Assembly: GCA_964036665.1 (NCBI GenBank)
Contig: OZ038530.1
Location: forward strand, 2,728,001 to 2,792,000
Source: Gordius sp. MW1
Lineage: Eukaryota > Nematomorpha > Gordioida > Gordea > Gordiidae
DNA length: 64,000 nucleotides
Reading direction: 5' to 3'
The notes under the pieces were generated by a model. That model was not told the DNA's origin and did not search any database. It saw only the letters and a list, made by a program, of their open reading frames with translations. Made by a program: the position numbers and the translations under genes. Positions 49,494 through 61,176 of the stretch are shown one piece after another. The number at the start of each line of letters is the position of its first letter. Positions within the stretch are counted from its first letter, which is position 1.

Positions 49494-52233
49494 CTGAAGT
49501 CAATCGAGGATAATAGGATTCTCAAATTGGCTTACTTTTATATATTTTTTTACGCTCTTTCACATAGAATCGAAAAAAATAAATCTTTTTACCTCAAAAT
49601 TTTTCACATATTTTTCTTTCAACCGTATTCATCCTATGAAAGTTGTCGTTTTCAGACGTGGTTTCCATGATAAAAAGTAAAAACTTATCAGAATCAGAGA
49701 ACTATTACTTTGAAATCATGATCGCATAGACCAGTTTTCAAAAATTAAGCAATCACGTTGCGATACAACAAACTAATCGCAACAACAAAACCTTGTCTTT
49801 TGTCAAAATGATAGTTCTCGCAGCTTAAAACTTCTTTTCGGAAGTCAATCGAGGATAATAGGATTCTCAAATTGGCTTACTTTTATATATTTTTTTACGC
49901 TCTTTCACATAGAATGGAAAAAATAAATATTTTTACCTCAAAATTTTTCACATAATTTTCTTTCAACCGTATTCATCCTATGAAAGTTGTCGTTTTCAGA
50001 CGTGGTTTCCATGATAAAAAGTAAAAACTTATCAGAATCAGAGAACTATTACTTTGAAATCATGATCGCATAGACCAGTTTTCAAAAATTAAGCAATCAC
50101 GTTGCGATACAACAAACTAATCGCAACAACAAAACCTTGTCTTTTGTCAAAATGATAGTTCTCGCAGCTTAAAACTTCTTTTCGGAAGTCAATCGAGGAT
50201 AATAGGATTCTCAAATTGGCTTACTTTTATATATTTTTTTACGCTCTTTCACATAGAATGGAAAAAATAAATATTTTTACCTCAAAATTTTTCACATAAT
50301 TTTCTTTCAACCGTATTCATCCTATGAAAGTTGTCGTTTTCAGACGTGGTTTCCATGATAAAAAGTAAAAACTTATCAGAATCAGAGAACTATTACTTTG
50401 AAATCATGATCGCATAGACCAGTTTTCAAAAATTAAGCAATCACGTTGCGATACAACAAACTAATCGCAACAACAAAACCTTGTCTTTTGTCAAAATGAC
50501 AGCTTAAAACTTCTTTTCGGAAGTCAATCGAGGATAATAGGATTCTCAAATTGGCTTACTTTTATATATTTTTTTACGCTCTTTCACATAGAATGGAAAA
50601 AATAAATATTTTTACCTCAAAATTTTTCACATATTTTTCTTTCAACCGTATTCATCCTAAGAAAGTTGTCGTTTTCAGACGTGGTATCCATGATAAAAAG
50701 TAAAAACTTATCAGAATCAGAGAACTATTACTTTGAAATCATGGCATAGACCAGTTTTTAAAAATTAAGCAATCACGTTGCGACACAACAAACTAATCGC
50801 AACAACAAAACCTTGTCTTTTGTCAAAATGATAGTTCTCGCATCTTAAAACTTCTTTTCGGAAATCAATCGAGGATAATAGGATTCTTAAATTGGCTTAC
50901 TTTTATATATTTTTTTACGCTCTTTCACATAGAATGGAAAAAAATAAATATTTTTACCTCAAAATTTTTCACATATTTTTCTTTCAACCGTATTCATCCG
51001 ATGAAAGTTGTCGTTTTCAGACCTGGTTTCCATGATAAAAAGTAAAAACTTATCAGAATCAGAGAACTATTACTTTGAAATCATGATCGCATAGACCAGT
51101 TTTCAAAAATTAAGCAATCACGTTGCGATACAACAAACTAATCGCAACAACAAAACCTTGTCTTTTGTCAAAATGATAGTTCTCGCAGCTTAAAACTTCT
51201 TTTCGGAAATCAATCGAGGATAATAGGATTCTTAAATTGGCTTACTTTTATATATTTTTTTACGCTCTTTCACATAGAATGGAAAAAAATAAATATTTTT
51301 ACCTCAAAATTTTTCACATATTTTTCTTTCAACCGTATTCATCCGATGATAGTTGTCGTTTTCAGACCTGGTTTCCATGATAAAAGTAGAAACTTATCAG
51401 AATCAGAGAAATATTACTTTGAAATCATGATCGCATAGACCAGTTTTCAAAAATTAAGCATTCACGTTGCGATACAACAAACTAATCGCAACAACAAAAC
51501 CTTGTCTTTTGTCAAAATGATAGTCCTCGCATCTTAAAACTTCTTTTCGGAAATCAATCGAGGATAATAGGATTCTCAAATTGGCTTACTTTTATATATT
51601 TTTTTACGCTCTTTCACATAGAATGGAAAAAAATAAATATTTTTACCTCAAAATTTTTCACATATTTTTCTTTCAACCGTATTCATCCGATGAAAGTTGT
51701 CGTTTTCAGACGTGGTTTCCATGATAAAAAGTAAAAACTTATCAGAATCAGAGAACTATTACTTTGAAATCATGATCGCATAGACCAGTTTTCAAAAATT
51801 AAGCAATCACGTTGCGATACAACAAACTAATCGCAACAACAAAACCTTGTCTTTTGTCAAAATGATAGTTCTCGCAGCTTAAAACTTATTTTCGGAAGTC
51901 AATCCAGGATAATAGGATTCTCAAATTGGCTTACTTTTATATATTTTTTTAAGCTCTTTTACATAGAATCGAAAAAAATAAATCTTTTTACCTCAAAAAT
52001 TTTCACATTTTTTTCTTTCAACCGTATTCATCCGATGAAAGTTGTCGTTTCCAGACGTGGTTTCCATGATAAAAAGTAAAAATTTATCAGAATCAGAGAA
52101 CTATTACTTTGAAATCATGATCGCATAGAGCAGTTTTCAAAAGTTAAGCATTCACGTTGCGATACAACAAACTAGTCGCAACAATAAAACGTTGTCTTTA
52201 AAATGATAGTTCTCGCAGCTTAAAACCGCTTCT
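49494..52233 (+). repeat. HOR block: 8-mer rich in H types, 2740 bp
   Basis: Monomers start at 49494 (A/H hybrid), 49839 (H), 50183 (H, 335 bp), 50518 (H'), 50859 (B'), 51204 (B''), 51548 (X) and 51893 (G'). The 50183 copy has a 9-bp deletion near 50498 that removes much of the right arm of the outer dyad. G' has CTAGTCGC, which breaks one inner stem pair. Confidence 0.88.
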
Positions 52234-55200
52234 CTGAAGTCAATCGAGGATAATAGGATTCTCAAATTGGCTTACTTTTATATATTTTTTTACGCTCTTT
52301 CACATAGAATCGAAAAAAATAAATCTTTTTACCTCAAAATTTTTCACATATTTTTCTTTCAACCGTATTCATCCTATGAAAGTTGTCGTTTTCAGACGTG
52401 GTTTCCATGATAAAAAGTAAAAACTTATCAGAATCAGAGAACTATTACTTTGAAATCATGATCGCAAAGACCAGTTTTCAAAAATTAAGCAATCACGTTG
52501 CGATACAACAAACTAATCGCAACAACAAAACCTTGTCTTTTGTCAAAATGATAGTTCTCGCATCTTAAAACTTCTTTTCGGAATCAATCGAGGATAATAG
52601 GATTCTCAAATTGGCTTACTTTTATATATTTTTTTACGCTCTTTCACATAGAATGGAAAAAAATAAATATTTTTACCTCAAAATTTTTCACATATTTTTC
52701 TTTCAACCGTATTCATCCGATGAAAGTTGTCGTTTTCAGACGTGGTTTCCATGATAAAAAGTAAAAACTTATCAGAATCAGAGAACTATTACTTTGAAAT
52801 CATGATCGCAAAGACCAGTTTTCAAAAATTAAGCAATCACGTTGCGATACAACAAACTAATCGCAACAACAAAACCTTGTCTTTTGTCAAAATGATAGTT
52901 CTCGCAGCTTAAAACTTATTTTCGGAAGTCAATCCAGGATAATAGGATTCTCAAATTGGCTTACTTTTATATATTTTTTTACGCTCTTTTACATAGAATC
53001 GAAAAAAATAAATCTTTTTACCTCAAAAATTTTCACATTTTTTTCTTTCAACCGTATTCATCCTATGAAAGTTGTCGTTTTCAGACGTGGTTTCCATGAT
53101 AAAAAGTAAAAACTTATCAGAATCAGAGAACTATTACTTTGAAATCATGATCGCAAAGACCAGTTTTCAAAAATTAAGCAATCACGTTGCGATACAACAA
53201 ACTAATCGCAACAACAAAACCTTGTTTTTTGTCAAAATGATAGTTCTCGCATCTTAAAACTTCTTTTCGGAAATCAATCGAGGATAATAGGATTCTTAAA
53301 TTGGCTTACTTTTATATATTTTTTTACGCTCTTTCACATAGAATGGAAAAAAATAAATATTTTTACCTCAAAATTTTTCACATATTTTTCTTTCAACCGT
53401 ATTCATCCGATGAAAGTTGTCGTTTTCAGACCTGGTTTCCATGATAAAAAGTAAAAACTTATCAGAATCAGAGAACTATTACTTTGAAATCATGATCGCA
53501 TAGACCAGTTTTCAAAAATTAAGCAATCACGTTGCGATACAACAAACTAATCGCAACAACAAAACCTTGTCTTTTGTCAAAATGATAGTTCTCGCAGCTT
53601 AAAACTTCTTTTCGGAAGTCAATCGAGGATAATAGGATTCTCAAATTGGCTTACTTTTATATATTTTTTTACGCTCTTTCACATAGAATGGAAAAAATAA
53701 ATATTTTTACCTCAAAATTTTTCACATAATTTTCTTTCAACCGTATTCATCCTATGAAAGTTGTCGTTTTCAGACGTGGTTTCCATGATAAAAAGTAAAA
53801 ACTTATCAGAATCAGAGAACTATTACTTTGAAATCATGATCGCATAGACCAGTTTTCAAAAATTAAGCAATCACGTTGCGATACAACAAACTAATCGCAA
53901 CAACAAAACCTTGTCTTTTGTCAAAATGATAGTTCTCGCAGCTTAAAACTTCTTTTCGGAAGTCAATCGAGGATAATAGGATTCTCAAATTGGCTTACTT
54001 TTATATATTTTTTTACGCTCTTTCACATAGAATGGAAAAAATAAATATTTTTACCTCAAAATTTTTCACATATTTTTCTTTCAACCGTATTCATCCGATG
54101 AAAGTTGTCGTTTTCAGACCTGGTTTCCATGATAAAAAGTAAAAACTTATCAGAATCAGAGAACTATTACTTTGAAATCATGATCGCATAGACCAGTTTT
54201 CAAAAATTAAGCAATCACGTTGCGATACAACAAACTAATCGCAACAACAAAACCTTGTTTTTTGTCAAAATGATAGTTCTCGCATCTTAAAACTTCTTTT
54301 CGGAAATCAATCGAGGATAATAGGATTCTTAAATTGGCTTACTTTTATATATTTTTTTACGCTCTTTCACATAGAATGGAAAAAAATAAATATTTTTACC
54401 TCAAAATTTTTCACATATTTTTCTTTCAACCGTATTCATCCGATGAAAGTTGTCGTTTTCAGACCTGGTTTCCATGATAAAAAGTAAAAACTTATCAGAA
54501 TCAGAGAACTATTACTTTGAAATCATGATCGCATAGACCAGTTTTCAAAAATTAAGCAATCACGTTGCGATACAACAAACTAATCGCAACAACAAAACCT
54601 TGTCTTTTGTCAAAATGATAGTTCTCGCAGCTTAAAACTTCTTTTCGGAAGTCAATCGAGGATAATAGGATTCTCAAATTGGCTTACTTTTATATATTTT
54701 TTTACGCTCTTTCACATAGAATGGAAAAAATAAATATTTTTACCTCAAAATTTTTCACATAATTTTCTTTCAACCGTATTCATCCTATGAAAGTTGTCGT
54801 TTTCAGACGTGGTTTCCATGATAAAAAGTAAAAACTTATCAGAATCAGAGAACTATTAGTTTGAAATCATGATCGCATAGACCAGTTTTCAAAAATTAAG
54901 CAATCACGTTGCGATACAACAAACTAATCGCAACAACAAAACCTTGTCTTTTGTCAAAATGATAGTTCTCGCAGCTTAAAACTTCTTTTCGGAAGTCAAT
55001 CGAGGATAATAGGATTCTCAAATTGGCTTACTTTTATATATTTTTTTACGCTCTTTCACATAGAATGGAAAAAATAAATATTTTTACCTCAAAATTTTTC
55101 ACATATTTTTCTTTCAACCGTATTCATCCTATGAAAGTTGTCGTTTTCAGACGTGGTTTCCATGATAAAAAGTAAAAACTTATCAGAATCAGAGAACTAT

Positions 55201-55671
55201 TACTTTGAAATCATGGCATAGACCAGTTTTTAAAAATTAAGCAATCACGTTGCGACACAACAAACTAATCGCAACAACAAAACCTTGTCTTTTGTCAAAA
55301 TGATAGTTCTCGCAGCTTAAAACTTATTTTCGGAAGTCAATCCAGGATAATAGGATTCTCAAATTGGCTTACTTTTATATATTTTTTTACGCTCTTTCAC
55401 ATAGAATCGAAAAAAATAAATCTTTTTACCTAAAAATTTTTCACATTTTTTTCTTTCAACCGTATCTATCCGATGAAAGTTGTCGTTTCCAGACGTGGTT
55501 TCCATGATAAAAAGTAAAAATTTATCAGAATCAGAGAACTATTACTTTGAAATCATGATCGCATAGAGCAGTTTTCAAAAGTTAAGCATTCACGTTGCGA
55601 TACAACAAACTAATCGCAACAATAAAACGTTGTTTTTAAAATGATAGTTCTCGCAGCTTAAAACCGCTTCT
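52234..55671 (+). repeat. HOR block: 10-mer with several hybrids, 3438 bp
   Basis: Monomers start at 52234 (A), 52579 (X with GCAAAG), 52923 (G'/A hybrid, 345 bp), 53268 (B'), 53613 (H), 53957 (H/B'), 54301 (B'), 54646 (H), 54990 (H') and 55331 (G). The 52923 copy starts like G' and ends like A, so the block has no 341-bp closer where one would be expected. Confidence 0.88.
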
Positions 55672-58422
55672 CTGAAGTCAATCGAGGATAATAGGATTCT
55701 CAAATTGGCTTACTTTTATATATTTTTTTACGCTCTTTCACATAGAATCGAAAAAAATAAATCTTTTTTCCTCAAAATTTTTCACATATTTTTCTTTCAA
55801 CCGTATTCATCCTATGAAAGTTGTCGTTTTCAGACGTGGTTTCCATGATAAAAAGTAAAAACTTATCAGAATCAGAGAACTATTACTTTGAAATCATGAT
55901 CGCAAAGACCAGTTTTCAAAAATTAAGCAATCACGTTGCGATACAACAAACTAATCGCAACAACAAAACCTTGTCTTTTGTCAAAATGATAGTTCTCGCA
56001 TCTTAAAACTTCTTTTCGGAAATCAATCGAGGATAATAGGATTCTTAAATTGGCTTACTTTTATATATTTTTTTACGCTCTTTCACATAGAATGGAAAAA
56101 AATAAATATTTTTACCTCAAAATTTTTCACATATTTTTCTTTCAACCGTATTCATCCGATGAAAGTTGTCGTTTTCAGACCTGGTTTCCATGATAAAAAG
56201 TAAAAACTTATCAGAATCAGAGAACTATTACTTTGAAATCATGATCGCATAGACCAGTTTTCAAAAATTAAGCAATCACGTTGCGATACAACAAACTAAT
56301 CGCAACAACAAAACCTTGTCTTTTGTCAAAATGATAGTTCTCGCAGCTTAAAACTTCTTTTCGGAAATCAATCGAGGATAATAGGATTCTTAAATTGGCT
56401 TACTTTTATATATTTTTTTACGCTCTTTCACATAGAATGGAAAAAAATAAATATTTTTACCTCAAAATTTTTCACATATTTTTCTTTCAACCGTATTCAT
56501 CCGATGATAGTTGTCGTTTTCAGACCTGGTTTCCATGATAAAAGTAGAAACTTATCAGAATCAGAGAACTATTACTTTGAAATCATGATCGCATAGACCA
56601 GTTTTCAAAAATTAAGCATTCACGTTGCGATACAACAAACTAATCGCAACAACAAAACCTTGTCTTTTGTCAAAATGATAGTCCTCGCATCTTAAAACTT
56701 CTTTTCGGAAATCAATCGAGGATAATAGGATTCTCAAATTGGCTTACTTTTATATATTTTTTTACGCTCTTTCACATAGAATGGAAAAAAATAAATATTT
56801 TTACCTCAAAATTTTTCACATATTTTTCTTTCAACCGTATTCATCCGATGAAAGTTGTCGTTTTCAGACGTGGTTTCCATGATAAAAAGTAAAAACTTAT
56901 CAGAATCAGAGAACTATTACTTTGAAATCATGATCGCATAGACCAGTTTTCAAAAATTAAGCAATCACGTTGCGATACAACAAACTAATCGCAACAACAA
57001 AACCTTGTCTTTTGTCAAAATGATAGTTCTCGCAGCTTAAAACTTATTTTCGGAAGTCAATCCAGGATAATAGGATTCTCAAATTGGCTTACTTTTATAT
57101 ATTTTTTTACGCTCTTTTACATAGAATCGAAAAAAATAAATCTTTTTACCTCAAAAATTTTCACATTTTTTTCTTTCAACCGTATTCATCCGATGAAAGT
57201 TGTCGTTTCCAGACGTGGTTTCCATGATAAAAAGTAAAAATTTATCAGAATCAGAGAACTATTACTTTGAAATCATGATCGCATAGAGCAGTTTTCAAAA
57301 GTTAAGCATTCACGTTGCGATACAACAAACTAATCGCAACAATAAAACGTTGTCTTTAAAATGATAGTTCTCGCAGCTTAAAACCGCTTCTCTGAAGTCA
57401 ATCGAGGATAATAGGATTCTCAAATTGGCTTACTTTTATATATTTTTTTACGCTCTTTCACATAGAATCGAAAAAAATAAATCTTTTTACCTCAAAATTT
57501 TTCACATATTTTTCTTTCAACCGTATTCATCCTATGAAAGTTGTCGTTTTCAGACGTGGTTTCCATGATAAAAAGTAAAAACTTATCAGAATCAGAGAAC
57601 TATTACTTTGAAATCATGATCGCAAAGACCAGTTTTCAAAAATTAAGCAATCACGTTGCGATACAACAAACTAATCGCAACAACAAAACCTTGTCTTTTG
57701 TCAAAATGATAGTTCTCGCATCTTAAAACTTCTTTTCGGAAATCAATCGAGGATAATAGGATTCTCAAATTGGCTTACTTTTATATATTTTTTTACGCTC
57801 TTTCACATAGAATGGAAAAAAATAAATATTTTTACCTCAAAATTTTTCACATATTTTTCTTTCAACCGTATTCATCCGATGAAAGTTGTCGTTTTCAGAC
57901 GTGGTTTCCATGATAAAAAGTAAAAACTTATCAGAATCAGAGAACTATTACTTTGAAATCATGATCGCATAGACCAGTTTTCAAAAATTAAGCAATCACG
58001 TTGCGATACAACAAACTAATCGCAACAACAAAACCTTGTCTTTTGTCAAAATGATAGTTCTCGCAGCTTAAAACTTATTTTCGGAAGTCAATCCAGGATA
58101 ATAGGATTCTCAAATTGGCTTACTTTTATATATTTTTTTACGCTCTTTCACATAGAATCGAAAAAAATAAATCTTTTTACCTCAAAATTTTTCACATTTT
58201 TTTCTTTCAACCGTATTCATCTGATGAAAGTTGTCGTTTCCAGACGTGGTTTCCATGATAAAAAGTAAAAATTTATCAGAATCAGAGAACTATTACTTTG
58301 AAATCATGATCGCATAGAGCAGTTTTCAAAAGTTAAGCATTCACGTTGCGATACAACAAACTAATCGCAACAATAAAACGTTGTTTTTAAAATGATAGTT
58401 CTCGCAGCTTAAAACCGCTTCT
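55672..58422 (+). repeat. HOR blocks: 5-mer A-B'-B''-X-G' and 3-mer A-X-G
   Basis: Monomers start at 55672, 56017, 56362, 56706, 57051, 57392, 57737 and 58082. The order around 55672 parallels that at 47775. The G copy at 58082 has ATTCATCTGATG, shared with the G at 49153. Confidence 0.9.
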
Positions 58423-61176
58423 CTGAAGTCAATCGAGGATAATAGGATTCTCAAATTGGCTTACTTTTATATATTTTTTTACGCTCTTTCACATAGAATC
58501 GAAAAAAATAAATCTTTTTACCTCAAAATTTTTCACATATTTTTCTTTCAACCGTATTCATCCTATGAAAGTTGTCGTTTTCAGACGTGGTTTCCATGAT
58601 AAAAAGTAAAAACTTATCAGAATCAGAGAACTATTACTTTGAAATCATGATCGCAAAGACCAGTTTTCAAAAATTAAGCAATCACGTTGCGATACAACAA
58701 ACTAATCGCAACAACAAAACCTTGTTTTTTGTCAAAATGATAGTTCTCGCATCTTAAAACTTCTTTTCGGAAATCAATCGAGGATAATAGGATTCTTAAA
58801 TTGGCTTAATTTTATATATTTTTTTACGCTCTTTCACATAGAATGGAAAAAAATAAATATTTTTACCTCAAAATTTTTCACATATTTTTCTTTAAACCGT
58901 ATTCATCCGATGAAAGTTGTCGTTTTCAGACCTGGTTTCCATGATAAAAAGTAAAAACTTATCAGAATCAGAGAACTATTACTTTGAAATCATGATCGCA
59001 TAGACCAGTTTTCAAAAATTAAGCAATCACGTTGCGATACAACAAACTAATCGCAACAACAAAACCTTGTCTTTTGTCAAAATGATAGTTCTCGCAGCTT
59101 AAAACTTCTTTTCGGAAGTCAATCGAGGATAATAGGATTCTCAAATTGGCTTACTTTTATATATTTTTTTACGCTCTTTCACATAGAATGGAAAAAATAA
59201 ATATTTTTACCTCAAAATTTTTCACATATTTTTCTTTCAACCGTATTCATCCTATGAAAGTTGTCGTTTTCAGACGTGGTTTCCATGATAAAAAGTAAAA
59301 ACTTATCAGAATCAGAGAACTATTACTTTGAAATCATGATCGCAAAGATAAGTTTTCAAAAATTAAGCAATCACGTTGCGATACAACAAACTAATCGCAA
59401 CAACAAAACCTTGTCTTTTGTCAAAATGATAGTTCTCGCATCTTAAAACTTCTTTTCGGAAATCAATCGAGGATAATAGGATTCTCAAATTGGCTTACTT
59501 TTATATATTTTTTTACGCTCTTTCACATAGAATGGAAAAAAATAAATATTTTTACCTCAAAATTTTTCACATATTTTTCTTTAAACCGTATTCATCCGAT
59601 GAAAGTTGTCGTTTTCAGACCTGGTTTCCATGATAAAAAGTAAAAACTTATCAGAATCAGAGAACTATTACTTTGAAATCATGATCGCATAGACCAGTTT
59701 TCAAAAATTAAGCAATCACGTTGCGATACAACAAACTAATCGCAACAACAAAACCTTGTCTTTTGTCAAAATGATAGTTCTCGCAGCTTAAAACTTCTTT
59801 TCGGAAGTCAATCGAGGATAATAGGATTCTCAAATTGGCTTACTTTTATATATTTTTTTACGCTCTTTCACATAGAATGGAAAAAATAAATATTTTTACC
59901 TCAAAATTTTTCACATATTTTTCTTTCAACCGTATTCATCCTATGAAAGTTGTCGTTTTCAGACGTGGTTTCCATGATAAAAAGTAAAAACTTATCAGAA
60001 TCAGAGAACTATTACTTTGAAATCATGATCGCAAAGATAAGTTTTCAAAAATTAAGCAATCACGTTGCGATACAACAAACTAATCGCAACAACAAAACCT
60101 TGTCTTTTGTCAAAATGATAGTTCTCGCATCTTAAAACTTCTTTTCGGAAATCAATCGAGGATAATAGGATTCTCAAATTGGCTTACTTTTATATATTTT
60201 TTTACGCTCTTTCACATAGAATGGAAAAAAATAAATATTTTTTCCTCAAAATTTTTCACATATTTTTCTTTCAACCGTATTCATCCGATGAAAGTTGTCG
60301 TTTTCAGACGTGGTTTCCATGATAAAAAGTAAAAACTTATCAGAATCAGAGAACTATTACTTTGAAATCATGATCGCATAGACCAGTTTTCAAAAATTAA
60401 GCAATCACGTTGCGATACAACAAACTAATCGCAACAACAAAACCTTGTCTATTGTCAAAATGATAGTTCTCGCATCTTAAAACTTCTTTTCGAAAATCAA
60501 TCGAGGATAATAGGATTCTCAAATTGGCTTACTTTTATATATTTTTTTACGCTCTTTCACATAGAATGGAAAAAAATAAATATTTTTACCTCAAAATTTT
60601 TCACATATTTTTCTTTCAACCGTATTCATCCGATGAAAGTTGTCGTTTTCAGACGTGGTTTCCATGATAAAAAGTAAAAACTTATCAGAATCAGAGAACT
60701 ATTACTTTGAAATCATGATCGCAAAGACCAGTTTTCAAAAATTAAGCAATCACGTTGCGATACAACAAACTAATCGCAACAACAAAACCTTGTCTTTTGT
60801 CAAAATGATAGTTCTCGCATCTTAAAACTTCTTTACGGAAATCAATCGAGGATAATAGGATTCTCAAATTGGCTTACTTTTATATATTTTTTTACGCTCT
60901 TTCACATAGAATGGAAAAAAATAAATATTTTTACCTCAAAATTTTTCACATATTTTTCTTTCAACCGTATTCATCCGATGATAGTTGTCGTTTTCAGACC
61001 TGGTTTCCATGATAAAAAGTAGAAACTTATCAGAATCAGAGAACTATTACTTTGAAATCATGATCGCATAGACCAGTTTTCAAAAATTAAGCATTCACGT
61101 TGCGATACAACAAACTAATCGCAACAATAAAACGTTGTCTTTAAAATGATAGTTCTCGCAGCTTAAAACCGCTTCT
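58423..61176 (+). repeat. HOR block: 8-mer with a local 689-bp 2-mer
   Basis: Monomers start at 58423 (A), 58768 (B'), 59113 (H/A), 59457 (B'), 59802 (H/A), 60146 (X), 60491 and 60836 (B front with C' back, 341 bp). The pairs at 58768 and 59457 share TTTAAACCG, and the pairs at 59113 and 59802 share GCAAAGATAAG. Confidence 0.88.
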
